The notes under the pieces: generated by a model
The model's database searches: none
The model's input: only the letters and a program-made list of their open reading frames with translations
What the model was told of the DNA's origin: nothing
Program-made: the position numbers and the translations under genes
In this document: positions 1-11,533 of the stretch, piece by piece
How the letters are laid out: each line of letters begins with the position of its first letter
Numbering within the stretch: position 1 is the stretch's first letter
Origin: Pisolithus tinctorius
Lineage: Eukaryota; Basidiomycota; Agaricomycetes; Boletales; Pisolithaceae
Direction of reading: 5' to 3'
DNA: 64,000 nt
NCBI GenBank assembly: GCA_024663395.1
Contig: JANFAH010000014.1
Coordinates: forward strand, 682,001 to 746,000

Positions 1-123
1 CACTCCTTCACTTCTTTTCACCAATCCAAGCTCAGAGTCCCTTTGGGTCGAACTAGACCCTTTTCTATCAAGCCCTGGGAGTCCCCTGCACTCCCTAGCA
101 TCGCTATATACCAAACTTACATC
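1..123. other. Leading segment that does not match gypsy copy 2
   Basis: Copy 1 gag aligns with copy 2 gag only from about base 124, at the residues KPSTLAQLC. The bases before this do not match the gag sequence found at the same place in copy 2. They could be the tail of another insertion, for example an LTR ending near cttaca at about 122, or a deletion junction. No open reading frame here is convincing. Confidence 0.4.
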
Positions 124-564
124 AGAAAGCCTTCTACTCTGGCACAACTCTGCAAACTTGCCCAGACTATCAATGTGCACTACTGGGAATGTAAAGCAGA
201 AATTTTGCACACCAACAAGTCCACCACTGACAAGTCACAGTCTTCCAACTCCAACAGTAAAGCTAAATTGTTGTCCTCTGCCTCTGCTCCAAAGTCTGAT
301 GCCAAGGGCAAGGGCAAACAGAAAGAACTGCCCAAGTCTGATGTGTCCAAGTCCAACATTGCCCATCTTCTGGGCAAGGATGGCAAACTCACCTCCACTG
401 AATGCCAGTGCAGGATGAAGAACAACCTCTGCCTCTTCTGTGGCAAGGCTGGCCACTCTGCCAAAGACTGTCCCAAGTCTACCTCCTGCACAGCCAAAGC
501 CTGTGCAGCTATGGCTGGAACTCTGCCTCCTCTGCCTATGGAGAAGGCAGAGCCAAAAAATTAG
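124..564 (+). pseudogene. gag: gag remnant with CCHC zinc knuckle (gypsy copy 1)
   Basis: C-terminal part of a gypsy Gag protein, the structural protein that packages element RNA. It shows a basic, serine-rich linker and one retroviral-type zinc knuckle, C-x2-C-x4-H-x4-C (CLFCGKAGHSAKDC, about bases 436-477), which binds nucleic acid. It aligns to the copy 2 and copy 3 Gag C-termini. The capsid-like N-terminal half is absent. The frame ends at TAG 562-564, directly after a slippery A-tract. Confidence 0.85.
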
Positions 565-599
565 TCCACTCCTCCAGGGAGCTTGCATAGCCTGGAGGA
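555..599 (+). promoter_or_regulatory. Putative -1 ribosomal frameshift signal, gag/pol junction copy 1
   Basis: Slippery heptamer A AAA AAT at 555-561, read in the gag frame and followed at once by the gag TAG. After an 8-base spacer come 9-base perfect stem arms at 570-578 and 591-599 with a 12-base loop. A -1 slip would move ribosomes into the pol frame. In this copy the pol frame is itself broken by a TAG in the loop and a TGA beyond it. Confidence 0.7.
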
Positions 600-2670
600 A
601 GCATTGATCCCAACTGTGTGCAACTGGACATCTGACTCAACATGTCCACTCTCTCTAGTCCAAACTCTTTACTTCCATCTGTAACTCTTCTTGACTATTC
701 TGTTGATACTGTTCCTGTGTTGATTGATTCCAGCTCTTCTCATTGTTTTGTAGACCCATCTATAATCAAAAAATATGCTATTCCTGTTTCATCTGTTTCT
801 CTGCCAATTCTGCTCTGCTTGTTTGATGGTAGTACAAATGCTGTCATTTCCCAAGAAGTAGATCTTTCCCTCCACTTTCCTTCCAGTGATGTCAACTCTG
901 TTTCATGTTATGTTACTCCATTGGATTCTTCATGTTCACTGGTATTAGGACACAACTGGCTCACCTGCTTCAATCCATCAATTGACTGGGTACTGGGCAG
1001 TATATTGTTCAAACCATCGTTATGGGGAATGCTGACACCCCAGGTGCCTTCATCACCTTCCACTGCAACCTCTGCTCTGGATCTGACACCCTCCGCTCTG
1101 TCTGCAGCTCTGACTGCAGCTCCAACAGACTTGCCATGCTCCACTCTGCTTGTCCCACTCATCAATGCTGCTGTGTATGTCAGAGCCTGTGCTCTCCCTG
1201 GCTCTAGACAGTTCCACTTGCAGCTCTCTGCTGATGATGTGAAGCTTCATGCATCCTCTGCCTTTTCTCTGCCTCCTGACCTCTCCATGGTTCCTCCTGA
1301 GTATCACGAGTTTGCTGATGTCTTTAGTAAAGACAAGGCTACTGAACTTCTGCCACACCACTCATTCAATCTCAAGATCGATCTCAAGGAAGGAGCTTCT
1401 CTTCCAGAGCTTGAAGCTCTCTGCACTTTCATTGATGAGCATCTTGGCTATGGTTTCATCAAGCAGTCCACCTCTGCTCATGGTGCCCCTGTCCTCTTCA
1501 TAAAGAAGAAGGATGGTTCACTCTGCCTCTGCATAGACTATTGAGGACTCAACAAAATCACAAAAAAAAATCACTATCCACTGCTGCTCATCTCCAACCT
1601 ACTTGACTCTCCAAGCCATGCTAAAGTCTATACTAAGATCAACCTCTGCCATGCCTATCATCTAGTCCGCATAGCAGATGGAGATGAATGGAAAATGGCT
1701 TTCTGCACTTGTTATGGTTCTTATGAGTGGCAGGTAATGCCATTTGGCCTGACTAATGTGCCTGCAGCCTTCCAGCAATTCATCAATAGCATCTTTGCAG
1801 ACATGCTTGATGTCTGCATCATGGTATACCTTGATGACATCCTAATTTATTCACAGGACATGGAGTCACACCACAAACATGTAAAAGAGGTACTCCACCA
1901 CCTTTGAAAGCATGGTCTTTATGCCAAGCCAAAGAAGTGTGAGTTTCACTCTGATCATTGAGTACCTCAGTTATGTTCTTTCTCCCTCCAGTCTCACCAT
2001 GACCACTGAGAAGGTTCAGGCAGTCCATGACTGGCCTGAGCTGCAGAAGGTATGAGACATCCAGTCTTTCCTTGGCTTTGCAAACTTCTACAGACAATTC
2101 ATTAATAACTACTTCAACATCATCATTCTGCTCACTTGCCTTATGTGAAAGGGTGCTCCTTGGAACTTTTCTGAGGAGTGTTGCTCCACCTTCCTCTGCC
2201 TGAAGGATGCCTTCAGCTCTGCTCCTGTCCTCACACACTGGGTTCCTGACACTCCACTTACAGTTGAAACTGACACCTCTGGCTATGCTATTGCTGGCAT
2301 TTTGTCAATCACCTGCTTCAATGGTGAACTCCACCCAGTCACTTTCTACTCCTGCACCATGACTGTGCCAGAACTCAACTATGATACCCACAACAAGGAG
2401 CTGCTGGCTATCTTTGAGGCTTTCCACCATTGGCAGCATTACCTAGAAGGTTCCACCTTACCTGTTGATGTGGTGATGGACCACAAAAACCTTGAGTATT
2501 TCTCCACCTCTAAGGTCCTCACTTGTCGACAGGCCTGCTGGTCAGAGTACCTTTCCCAATTCAACCTTTCCATCTGCTTCTGACCTGGCTGCCTGGGAGC
2601 CAAACCCAATGCACTTACATGGTGTTGGGACATCTACCCAAAAGGGGGGGATAGGGACTACATGCAGGTA

Positions 2671-3320
2671 CAGTGGCTCACAAAATTGTCCCAATGTTTG
2701 CATGTTTTTCATTAATCATGGTGTAGTGAGTGAATAATCATTATTGAGTGCAAGATGTTGGTGGATGGATCAAAGCAGCTGGTCATGGCTCTCTGATGAG
2801 CCATATTACATAATATTTTGATAGAAAATGATGACAGAATACCCAAATGAAAATGAGAACTCATTGGGACAATTATGTAACTTTGTGATATGCTGGGGAT
2901 GTAGTCCTTGGGAACACATATAAAACATGGTGAGATGCTCACCAATGCTTACATAATGTATCATATGGTCTACTGAATGATTTGTCAACAAACAAACAAT
3001 GCCAAACAGTGATTTTGCACCACTAAGCCTCCTTGTTGTAACACAAGTCAAGAAATCACCATTCTGGCTCACCAGGGACATTCTCTCAGGGCAACCTCAG
3101 CAAATTCTGGTGTACACCATAGTATAATCAATAGAATATGCTATCAGTACCATTGGTCACTTCAGAAACCTGCTGGCAGTTATCTCCTGCACTGTTTTCC
3201 CACCAATGCCAAATGTGTCCTGGAACTAATCAGTACTGTGAGAGCTGAGAATGATGTGGAGGCCCAATCTGGCATTCATCCTATCATAAACAAACAAATC
3301 ACCCACTGACTACTACATCA
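2671..3320 (+). repeat. Left arm of the fold-back element
   Basis: Reverse-complement partner of about 3603-4248. Similarity decays after about 3305, where cccactgactac faces cccattgactag. Short open frames inside, such as 2806-3081 on the minus strand, recur mirrored in the other arm and are not treated as genes. Confidence 0.85.
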
Positions 3321-3602
3321 CAGCTGAAGAAAAGCCTGCCTGAAGGCTCAGGTGAAGCACAACCTTACTGGGCACTCCCAGTATCATGGGAGGGTTGGCC
3401 AGACTGTACTCTGAGCTGAACTGGTGATCACTGGGAAGGAGTTATTTGGTCATATAAGACTAAAGGGAATATCCAGTGCCAGATAGAAGGCCAGGAATGT
3501 GCAACCTGGTGGCTCAGTAGCATATCCCTCCCCATGGTACCTGGAGTGAGAGAGGGTTTAGCTTCACCCTGACCTCCATACCAGTTTCCCCTTCACAGAA
3601 AT

Positions 3603-4248
3603 GCACTAGTCAATGGGTGATTTGTTTGTTTATGATAGGATGAATGCCAGATTGGGCCTCCACATCATTCTCAGCTCTCACAGTACTGATTAGTTCCAGG
3701 ACACATTTGGCATTGGTGGGAAAACAGTGCAGGAGATAACTGCCAGCAGGTTTCTGAAGTGACCAATGGTACTGATAGCATATTCTATTGATTATACTAT
3801 AGTGTACACCAGAATTTGCTGAGGTTGCCCTGAGAGAATGTCCCTGGTGAGCCAGAATGGTGATTTCTTGACTTGTGTTACAACAAGGAGGCTTAGTGGT
3901 GCAAAATCACTGTTTGGCATTGTTTGTTTGTTGACAAATCATTCAGTAGACCATATGATACATTATGTAAGCATTGGTGAGCATCTCACCATGTTTTATA
4001 TGTGTTCCCAAGGACTACATCCCCAGCATATCACAAAGTTACATAATTGTCCCAATGAGTTCTCATTTTCATTTGGGTATTCTGTCATCATTTTCTATCA
4101 AAATATTATGTAATATGGCTCATCAGAGAGCCATGACCAGCTGCTTTGATCCATCCACCAACATCTTGCACTCAATAATGATTGTTCACTCACTACACCA
4201 TGATTAATGAAAAACATGCAAACATTGGGACAATTTTGTGAGCCACTG
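3603..4248 (-). repeat. Right arm of the fold-back element
   Basis: Mirror of the left arm. The terminal block caattttgtgagccactg matches the left end exactly. The high arm identity means either young age or ongoing gene conversion between the arms. Confidence 0.85.
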
Positions 4249-6004
4249 TAAATCCTCATAATCTGCACCCTATGTTTACACAGGAGCAACTCATGTTGTC
4301 CCTCCATACCACCACCCTCATGGCACCTGTGCTCCATGCTGCCATGGTCTTCGATGTTGAGTGCTTGCACTCCAACATCATCTCTGCTCTACCATCTGAC
4401 CCTGTCTCCACCAGCCATCTTCCAACTCTGACTAAGCCTTGGTGGTCCCTGGACTCTGATGGTCTACTCTGCCTTGACGGTTGCATCTTTGTCCCTGACA
4501 TTGATGATCTCCACCTCTGAGTGCTTCGGTTCAAGCATGACCATCCTCTAGCAGGCCATTTCGGGCAAAACTGCACCCTAGAACTCATCCACAGGGGCTA
4601 TGTGTGGCCTAACCTCTGCTCCAACATGAAAGAATATGTCAGGTCTTGCACCACCTGTGGATGGAGCAAAACTCCATGCCACCACCCATATGGTCTACTG
4701 AAGCAACTCCCTGTCCCAGAGAGACCTTGGAACTCCATCTCCATGGACTTCATCAAACACCTCCCCAACTCCAATGGCTACTCCACCATCATTGTGGTAG
4801 TGGACCACCTCTCAAAGCAAGTGGTGTTCATCCCCACCCATGACTCCATCACCTCTGCCGAACTCACTAAGCTCTTCCTTACCCATGTCTTCTCCAAGCA
4901 TGGAGTACCAGCTAATGTCACCTCTGACAGAGGTCCTGAGTTTGTCTCACACTTCTTCCACTCTCTAGGAAAAGCCCTTGATATGTGTCTTCACTTCACT
5001 TTGGGTTACTACCCAGAAGGTGATGGCCAGACTGAGTGAACAAACCAGACCCTCGAGCAGTCCCTTCATGTCTACTGTAACTACCAACAAGACAATTGGG
5101 CTGAGCTGTCACCTCTAGTGGAGTTTGCTTTCAACAATGTACCAAGTGCAACTACTGGAGTTTCTCCCTTCTTCACTAACAAGGGATACCACCCAAACCT
5201 GTCTGTGGTCCCTGACCAAGACTTCACCTCTCCAAGGGCTCATGACTATGTCATTGAGCTCTCCACCCTTCATGACTTCCTCTGCTCTGAAATGTCCACC
5301 ACTCAGCAGCACTACCAGGGTCCAGCAGATGCCAAATGCATACCTCCACCTGAGTTTAAGGTTGGAGAACAGGCTTACATCAAAGCCAAGTACTTCCGCT
5401 CCACTCATCCTTTGGAAAAACTGTCTGAAAAGTACTTAGGTCCATTCACCATCTTGGCCAGGCCAGGTACACACTCCATCACCCTTAAGCTCCCTGACTC
5501 TATGCACTCAGTACATCTGGTCTTCCATGTCTCACAACTGGAAGCTGCAGCAGCTAACCCTTTCCCAAACCAACAACAACCTCTGCCTCTGCCAGTGGAT
5601 GTCAATGGTGACCTTGAGTACAAAGTGTTGGAGATACTCGACTCTAAGGTGGACCACCATCGCCACCATTGTCAACTCTTGTATCTAGTCTGCTGGGCTG
5701 GTTACAAGAACACTGATGAAGAAACCTCTTGGTTGCTTGCAACTGAGCTAGATCACACTTCTGACATAGTCTCAGCTTTCCACAGACACTATCTGCATAA
5801 GCCTGGCCCATATCAACCTCTGCCATAGTACTCCACCCACATAACCTTCCTCCACAGACCAACTCTGCCCCTTACCAAACTACCTTAAGTACTTTAGAAT
5901 TTTCTCCACTTATCCATTTCACCTCTCAGAGTCACAAGTCTATTTTGTGGTAGTACAAAAATGTACAAACAAACAAAAAAAAAAGAACACAAAACAAAAC
6001 TACT

Positions 6005-7231
6005 CTACTCTTCCATTGCCTGCTCTCTGCCACCCTCCTGTTCTTCACCACCTTCCTGCTCCCCTTTGACTTCTTCCTTGTTATCCCCCTCCACACCTTC
6101 ATCTGCTTCCTTGTCCTTGTCCTCCACCACCTCTGACTGAGGCCTCTTCCATCCTCCACCTGTGTGCTCAAGCTCAGCCATCCTGGCCTCTTGTGCATCC
6201 TCCCTCCTCCTCATTTCTGCCCATTCCACCCACTCACAATACAGCCCCCACTCGTTGGCTGTCCATTCTGCAGCCCCTGCCATCTGCTCTGCTGCCCTTG
6301 CCATCCTCTCAAAGGCTGTTGCAGCCTTCTCATGCACCACTGCATACCTCTCTGCAGCCTGCAGCTGCTGCTCCCACTCCCACTCCACCCACCAGGAGGA
6401 GACCCCTGCTCCTGGGGGTCCCTCATGTGGTGTCTCCAGCTCCTCCTCATCTTCATCTCTGCCCACCTCCCACTCATCATCCACTTCTTCTGTCTCCATC
6501 ACTCTCTCTTTTCCCTTCCCTCATGGCTTCTTCTTCTTCTCCCCTCAGGAACTCCCTGTCCCCACTCTCTTCTGTGATGATCCCACCACCACATCCTCCC
6601 TTGTCCAGCTACATACCTTCTTTTTCTTGTGGCAGGGCATGCAGGCCCTGGTCTTGCCTTGGCCTGGCTTGCACTTCCCCACTGTCAGGCTCACTACACA
6701 GTGAGTGCAGGGGGGCCACCTGGTCGCAGTGACCACCACAGAGGTCCCAGGGACCTTCTGGGCAGTGTTGACATTGTACACCACACTGCATAGTCTAAGA
6801 AAATAAAATTGCAAGTCAGCTCCACCTGACTCACACTGTTCTGCCACTCACCTTTGTGCAGCCTCATCCCACCTGGCCTGGGCCCTCTCCTCAGAGGCCC
6901 TCTGCCTCTGCCTCTCTGCCTCCTCCTCTGCTGCCTTCTTCCTTCAGGCCTCCTCTTCCTCCTCCACTCTCTTCCTCTGCTCCACCTCCAGCCTCTCCTC
7001 CTCTGCCTTCCACCTTTTGGCCTCCTCACACTTGGCCTTGCACTCTGCCTCATGCTCTCTCTCTCTCCACTTGGCCTCCTCTTGTCAGCATGCCTTCTCC
7101 ACAGACTTCTCCTGCTCAGTGTCAGTGGAGTCATTGGTGAGGATGACCAGTTCTTCATCCATGACTTGGAAGTAGTTGCAGACATGGCCAGGGGTTGGCT
7201 GGGGGGTTTTGCTCTGGTGCTGGGAAGACAT
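6005..7231 (-). pseudogene. Antisense spliced zinc-cluster-like gene of gypsy copy 1
   Basis: Lies on the strand opposite to pol, between the chromodomain and the 3' LTR. Exon 1 runs from ATG 7231 to 6852 and encodes a charged, Glu/Arg/Ala-rich coiled-coil-like region. An intron at 6795-6851 has GTGAGT donor and TTTTCTTAG acceptor. Exon 2 gives a cysteine cluster (CTHC, then a Cys, then ACMPC and VCSW) and an acidic C-terminal tail ending at TAG 6005. The spacing of six cysteines recalls fungal zinc clusters but is not the standard Zn2Cys6 pattern. Several in-frame stops, mostly TGA, break it. Homologous genes with the same layout are at 10157-11339 and 26553-27612. A nuclear regulatory role is only a guess. 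Confidence 0.7.
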
Positions 7232-7410
7232 GATGATGGGGGGAAGGGATGAAAGTTCAGTACCCTAACACATGTTTTTTAAGCAGTTCTTCAGACTCCA
7301 ACAGAGCTCTGCCACAGCTAAAGCCATTATCCTTGAGGCATCAAAATAATTTCAAATGATCAACTCGTGTTGATCTCATCCCATACATGCAGCCTTCACA
7401 GGTTCAGGCC

Positions 7411-7424
7411 CTAAGGGGGGGCAC
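7411..7424 (+). promoter_or_regulatory. Polypurine tract of copy 1
   Basis: ctaagggggggcac directly before the TGTCAT start of the 3' LTR. This is the usual plus-strand primer position. The same string occurs, inverted, at the matching place in copy 2. Confidence 0.8.
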
Positions 7425-8136
7425 TGTCATAACCATGCATTCACTCTAAGTCCTTACTCACTCTGCACCCTCTTCTGCCAGTCATTCACTCACTCCACAC
7501 CAACTCTGCCCAACTTCTGTCAGTTGTGAACCATCTCTGCTCTGACTGCTGCTGGACTTGTGTTGCTCTCCTACTGGACCGAGCAGACCATTCTCTGAGG
7601 GGTCATGTGACTACCTTTGGACTTCTCCCTGACAGCATGCACACCACATGGTCCAGTGCCTGGACTGTTTCCTTCTCTGGATGTTCTATGTTACCCATTC
7701 ATATGTCCTCCATCTACCCTTCATTTGTTGTCTAGGAAGTTTTTACTTGAAAATTTCTGGATCTCCATATGTCAGTTCCAATTCCAGTTACTGTACCTCC
7801 GTAGTAGTATAAAAGCATGTATCATACTCCACCATTCCTCAGTATGAATATCAACTTAGTTCCTACTCCTCTGTCTCTGTCTTCTGCCTGTTGGAGTTAC
7901 CTCTGACATTCTGTCTGTACTCTCCCTCTGAAATACAAGGGCTGAGATCATGCAAGGGGGTAGCACATGAGCTAAACCCAATGCCCTCACTCCACTCTGC
8001 CTTTGTCTTGGTGGACTTCGTTTCTGCCAACACTCCACCAGTTGGAGTTCTGTCCCTTTGAGTCAGACTTGCTTCTGAACCCCTCTCCAGACCTTATATA
8101 GTGTCGTAGTTGGTCAGAGTAGGCCTGGACTTGACA
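7425..8136 (+). repeat. 3' LTR of gypsy copy 1
   Basis: A 712-base LTR bounded by TGTCATAACC at the start and GGACTTGACA at the end (inverted TGTC...GACA ends). It aligns along its length with the two LTRs of copy 2. TATA-like motifs lie at gtataaaagc near 7807 and ttatatag near 8094. The sequence after 8136 is LINE. Confidence 0.88.
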
Positions 8137-9223
8137 TGGCCTTGTTGTAGGCTTTTGCTTTGTTTTGGCATAGACTGTGACTTGGGTGATCACAGATTGC
8201 TCAGAACATGAAGGAGGCTTTACTTAATGTTTTTAGCTTGTTGCATAGCATTGTAAGCTCCTTTGTCCACCAGTGTTTGTTATGCAGGTGGGGTTTTGTT
8301 CTAGGGACCACCTTCTCTACTGTTCTATGCAGAGCCATATCTATACCTCGCACTTTGTTTTGGAATTCTTGTTTGCTGGTGATCATCATTGGAGGTCCAA
8401 TTGCCCTGAGCTCTGTTTGTAGCATACTGTTGAACTTTTTCCAGTCCACATCCTGGTAGTTGAAAGACAGAGGGGCTGTGGATGGCATGAGGGCTATTTC
8501 TAAGCTGGTTAGTATTGGGACATGGTTGGTATTGGGTCCCCAGTTCTCTGGGCTGGTGTTGCATTCTACTACATCCTCTAGTGCTGTTTCTGTGCAGAAG
8601 ACATTGTCCAGTCTTGTCCAGTTTCCTGAGGAGGACGATTGGAGCATTGGTATGCCCTTGGGTAGCACTTGTACTAGACCATAGTCTGCTACTAGCTCCA
8701 GTAGCTTTTGTGCCAAGGCAAGGGCTGTTGGGGTGAAGAGATGGTGATTGTGTTCTTCATCCCACAGTGGATGGTGCCTGTTGAAGTCTCCTAACCAGAG
8801 CATTTGGTCTCTTTCTGTTGGGCATATATTTCTGATGTTCAAGGCTAGGAAAGTGTTCAGTTCCTCTATTGTTTGGTCATGCTTGCAGTCATTGTAGATG
8901 TTGAAAAGCATGTATGTTACTTTTGCTGTTCTGATGCATGTTACTGTGATGTCCACTGATGGGAATGGGATCTGTTCCCATGAGTTAGTACTGATTCACA
9001 AGTTGATGAATTTACCACTTGTGGTCTGGTTCCTTGTGCCAGTTTTGTGGATGGGTAAACTACCCTCCACCAGGTGTTGGCTTTTGTGTTGCCAAGTTGG
9101 TCTATCAGGGGTTCTTGTAGCATGAGTATGTCCCAGTCTTCTGTGATTTTGCTGTTTATGAGAAAATGAAGTGCAATGTGGGAGGTGTTTAGGTTTTGTT
9201 GCCAGATGTGTAGTTTGGGTAGC
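8137..9223 (-). pseudogene. LINE ORF2 fragment: endonuclease domain
   Basis: Minus-strand coding sequence of a non-LTR retrotransposon. The longest frame is 8956-8201, with the signature of the exonuclease-endonuclease-phosphatase fold (LWLGDFNRHHPLWDEE, LDNVFCTE, NHVPILTSLE). The upstream part (9120-8950) continues the same domain with MLQEPLIDQLG. A TGA near 8201 interrupts it and the frame reads on into AICDHPSH up to the copy 1 LTR. The reverse transcriptase part should lie beyond copy 1, outside the window. The endonuclease would nick target DNA for primed reverse transcription. The copy is inactive. Confidence 0.85.
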
Positions 9224-9964
9224 TGTCAAGCCTGGGCCTACTCCAACCAACTCCAATGCTATATAAGGTCTAGAGAAGGGTTTGGAAGCAAGTCTGACAC
9301 AAGAAAGCAGAACTCTGACTAGCAGAGTATTGGCAGGAATGAAGTCCACTGAGACAAAGGTGGAGCAGAGTGAGGGCATCAGGCTTAGCTTGTGTGCTAC
9401 CCCCTTGCATGATCTCAGCCCTTGTATTTCAGAGGGAGAATACAGACAGAGAGTCAGAGATAGCTCTGACAGGCAGAAGTTGAAGACAGAAGGAGTAGGA
9501 ACTAAGTTGATATTTGTACTAAGGAATGATGGAGTATGATACATGCTTTTATACTACTTACAGAGGTACAGTAACTGGAATTGGAACTGACATACAGAGA
9601 CCCAGAAATTTTCAAGTAAAAACTTCCTAGACAATGAATGAAGGGTAGATGGAGGACATACGAATGGGTAACATAGAACATCCAGAAAAGGAAACAGTCC
9701 AGGCACTGGACCATGCAGTGTGTGCACTGTGGAGTACCTGGCTGCACACTGTCAGGGAGAAGTCCAAAGGTAGTCACATGACCCCTCAGAGAATGGTCTG
9801 CCCAGTCTGGTAAGAGAGCAACACAAGTCCAACAGCAGTCAGAGCAGAGATGGTTTGCAACCAACAGAAGTTGGGTGGAGTTGGTGTGGAGTGAGTATTC
9901 AGAATGACCAGTGGAAGAGGGTGCAGAGTGAGTAAGGACTTAGAGTGAACACATGGTTATGACA
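9224..9964 (-). repeat. 3' LTR of gypsy copy 2
   Basis: A 741-base LTR in reverse orientation, tgtcaag to gttatgaca. It is longer than the 5' LTR mainly because of extra sequence around 9716-9755. The sequence of copy 1's LTR is recognisable throughout. Confidence 0.88.
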
Positions 9965-9981
9965 GTGCCCCCCCTTAGGGC
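9965..9981 (-). promoter_or_regulatory. Polypurine tract of copy 2
   Basis: gtgcccccccttagggc on the plus strand, which reads gccctaagggggggcac on the element strand, directly before its 3' LTR. Confidence 0.78.
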
Positions 9982-10156
9982 CTGAACCCCTGAAGGCCAC
10001 ATGTATGGGACAAGATCAACACAAGTTGATCATTTGAAATTATTTTGATGCCTCGAGGATAATGGCTTTAGCCACAGCAGAGCTCTGTCAGAGTTCGAAG
10101 TACTGCTTAAAAACACATGTGAGGGTACTGAACCTTTGTCCTTTCCTCCCATCATT

Positions 10157-11339
10157 ATGTCTTCCCAGCATCAGAGCAAAACCCCCCAACCAACCCCTGG
10201 TCATGTCCATGACTATTCCCAAGTCACAGATGAAGAGTTGGTCATCCTGACCAATGACTCCACTGACACTGAGCGAGAGAAGTCCATGGAGAAGGCACAC
10301 TGATGAGAGGAGGCCAAGTGGAGGGAGAGAGAGCGCAAGGCCAAGCATGAGGAGGCCAAGAGGTGGAAGGTGGAGGAAGAGAGGCTGGAGGCAGAGCAGA
10401 GGAGGAAGAGGAGGCTTGAAGGAAGAAGGTGGCAGAGGAGGAGGCAGAGAGGCAGAGGCAGAGGGCCTCTGAAGAAAGGGCCCAGGCCAGGCAGGACGAG
10501 GCCGCACAAAGGTGAGTGGCAGAGTACTGTGAGTCAGGCAGAGCTGACTCACAGTTTTGTTTTCTTAGACTATGCAGTGCGGTGTATGATGTCAACACCA
10601 CCCAGAAGGTCCCTGGGACCTCTGTGATGGTCACCATGACCAGGCAGCCCCCCTGCACTCACTGTGTAGCAAGCCTGACAGCAGGGCAGTGCAAGCCAGG
10701 ACAGGGCAAGACCAGGGCCTGTGTGCCCTGTCACAACAAGCAGAAGATGTGTAGCTGGATGTGGGAAGAGGCAGCAGCAGGGCCTTTGTGGAAGAGGGCA
10801 GGGACAGGAAGCTCCTGAGGGGAGAAGAAGAAGAGGGTATGAGGGAAGGGAAAGGAGAGAGTGACAGAGACAGAAGAGGCAGACAATGAGCAGGAGGCAG
10901 GTGGAGAAGATGAGGAAGAGCCAGCGACACTGCATGAGGGACCCTTAGGAGTGGGGGTCTCCTCCTGGTGGACAGAGTGGGAGTGGGAGCAGCAGCTGCA
11001 AGCTGTGGAGAGGTATGCGGTGGTGCATGAGAAGGCTGTGACAGCCTTTGAGAGGATGGCAAGGGCAGCAGAGCAGATGGCAGAGGCCGCAGAGCGGACA
11101 GCCAATGAGTGGGCAGAATGGGTGGAGATGAGGAGGAGGGATGATGTGCAAGGCCAAGATGGCTGAGTTTGAGTGTGCAGGAGGAGGATGGAAGAGGCCT
11201 CAGTCAGAGGTGATGGAGGACAAGAATGAGGAAGCAGATAAAGGTGTGGAGGGGGATAATGAGGAAGAGGAAGAAGTCAGGAGAGCAGGAAGGCAGAGAA
11301 GAACAGGAGGGTGGCAGAGAACAAGCGATGGAAGAGTAG
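10157..11339 (+). pseudogene. Antisense spliced zinc-cluster-like gene of gypsy copy 2
   Basis: Opposite to copy 2 pol. ATG 10157 opens MSSQHQSKTPQPTPGH, then an acidic and Glu/Arg-rich region. An intron at 10512-10568 (57 bases, GTGAGT to TTTTCTTAG) sits exactly where copy 1 has one. Exon 2 encodes VPGTSVMVT, the cysteine cluster (CTHC, a lone Cys, ACVPC, MCSW) and an acidic tail with WWTEWEWEQQL and heptad-like AERYAVVHEKAVTAFERM. TGA stops after EKAH, after GTGSS and elsewhere, plus indels, inactivate it. Exon 1 is 355 bases here against 380 in copy 1. Function unknown. Confidence 0.72.
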
Positions 11340-11533
11340 AATAGTTTTCTTTTCTTTTTTTTTTTTCTCTTTTGTTTTTAGTTTTTATTTTTCTGTACTA
11401 CTACAAAATAGACTTGTGACTCATGTGTGACTCTGAGAAGTGAAACAGATAAGCAGAGAAAATTCTAAAGTACTTAAGGTAGTTTGGTAAGAGGCAGAGT
11501 TGGCCCATGGAGGAGGATTATGTAGGCAGAGTA

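Larger units (their letters stand above)
2671..4248. mobile_element. Long inverted-repeat (fold-back) element with TA target duplication
   Basis: A 1578-base insert with terminal sequence cagtggctcacaaaattg and its exact reverse complement at the other end. The arms are about 640 bases each (2671 to about 3320 and about 3603 to 4248) around a unique centre of about 280 bases. It is flanked by ta at 2669-2670 and 4249-4250. Copy 2 holds the empty site: its matching sequence reads ggtaaatcctc with a single ta. CAGT-type ends plus a TA duplication point to the Tc1/mariner superfamily. No transposase is encoded, so it is non-autonomous. The arms differ at very few positions: a 91-codon frame is identical in both. 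Confidence 0.88.
600..5828 (+). pseudogene. pol: pol remnant: protease, RT, RNase H, integrase, chromodomain (copy 1)
   Basis: Polyprotein gene of a chromovirus. In order: aspartic protease region around 715-760, where the expected DSG is DSS; reverse transcriptase with the YLDDILIYS active-site block near 1830-1857; RNase H from about 2265; then, after the fold-back insert, integrase with the HHCC zinc region near 4540-4670, the DDE core (MDFIKHL, TSDRGPEF, GYYPEGDGQTE) and a C-terminal chromodomain near 5600-5800. It is broken by stops including TGA 1542-1544, TGA 1905-1907 and TGA 5037-5039, plus frame changes near 1380-1420, where copy 2 has extra residues. The codons hit are mostly arginine in copy 3. 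It is non-functional. Confidence 0.9.
1..8136 (+). mobile_element. Ty3/gypsy chromodomain retrotransposon, copy 1 (5' end outside window)
   Basis: A degenerate LTR retrotransposon in the order gag, protease, reverse transcriptase, RNase H, integrase, chromodomain, antisense gene, polypurine tract, 3' LTR. The order places it in the chromovirus branch of Ty3/gypsy. The 5' LTR lies outside the window, so its target duplication cannot be tested; the five bases after the 3' LTR are tggcc. Both host flanks belong to a minus-strand LINE, so copy 1 is nested in it. The copy is dead: it has multiple TGA and TAG stops, frameshifts and a 1578-base fold-back insertion at 2671-4248. CpG is strongly depleted relative to copy 3, which suggests a long time under methylation. 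Confidence 0.9.

Noticed and set aside
2806..3081. Open frame of 91 codons in the fold-back element, mirrored at 3838-4113
   Set aside because: It exists only because the arms are inverted copies; there is no domain, and both lie in a non-coding repeat.
6162..6732. Long plus-strand Ser/Pro-rich frames in copy 1 downstream of pol
   Set aside because: They are shadows of the antisense gene tail, which aligns between copies only on the minus strand.
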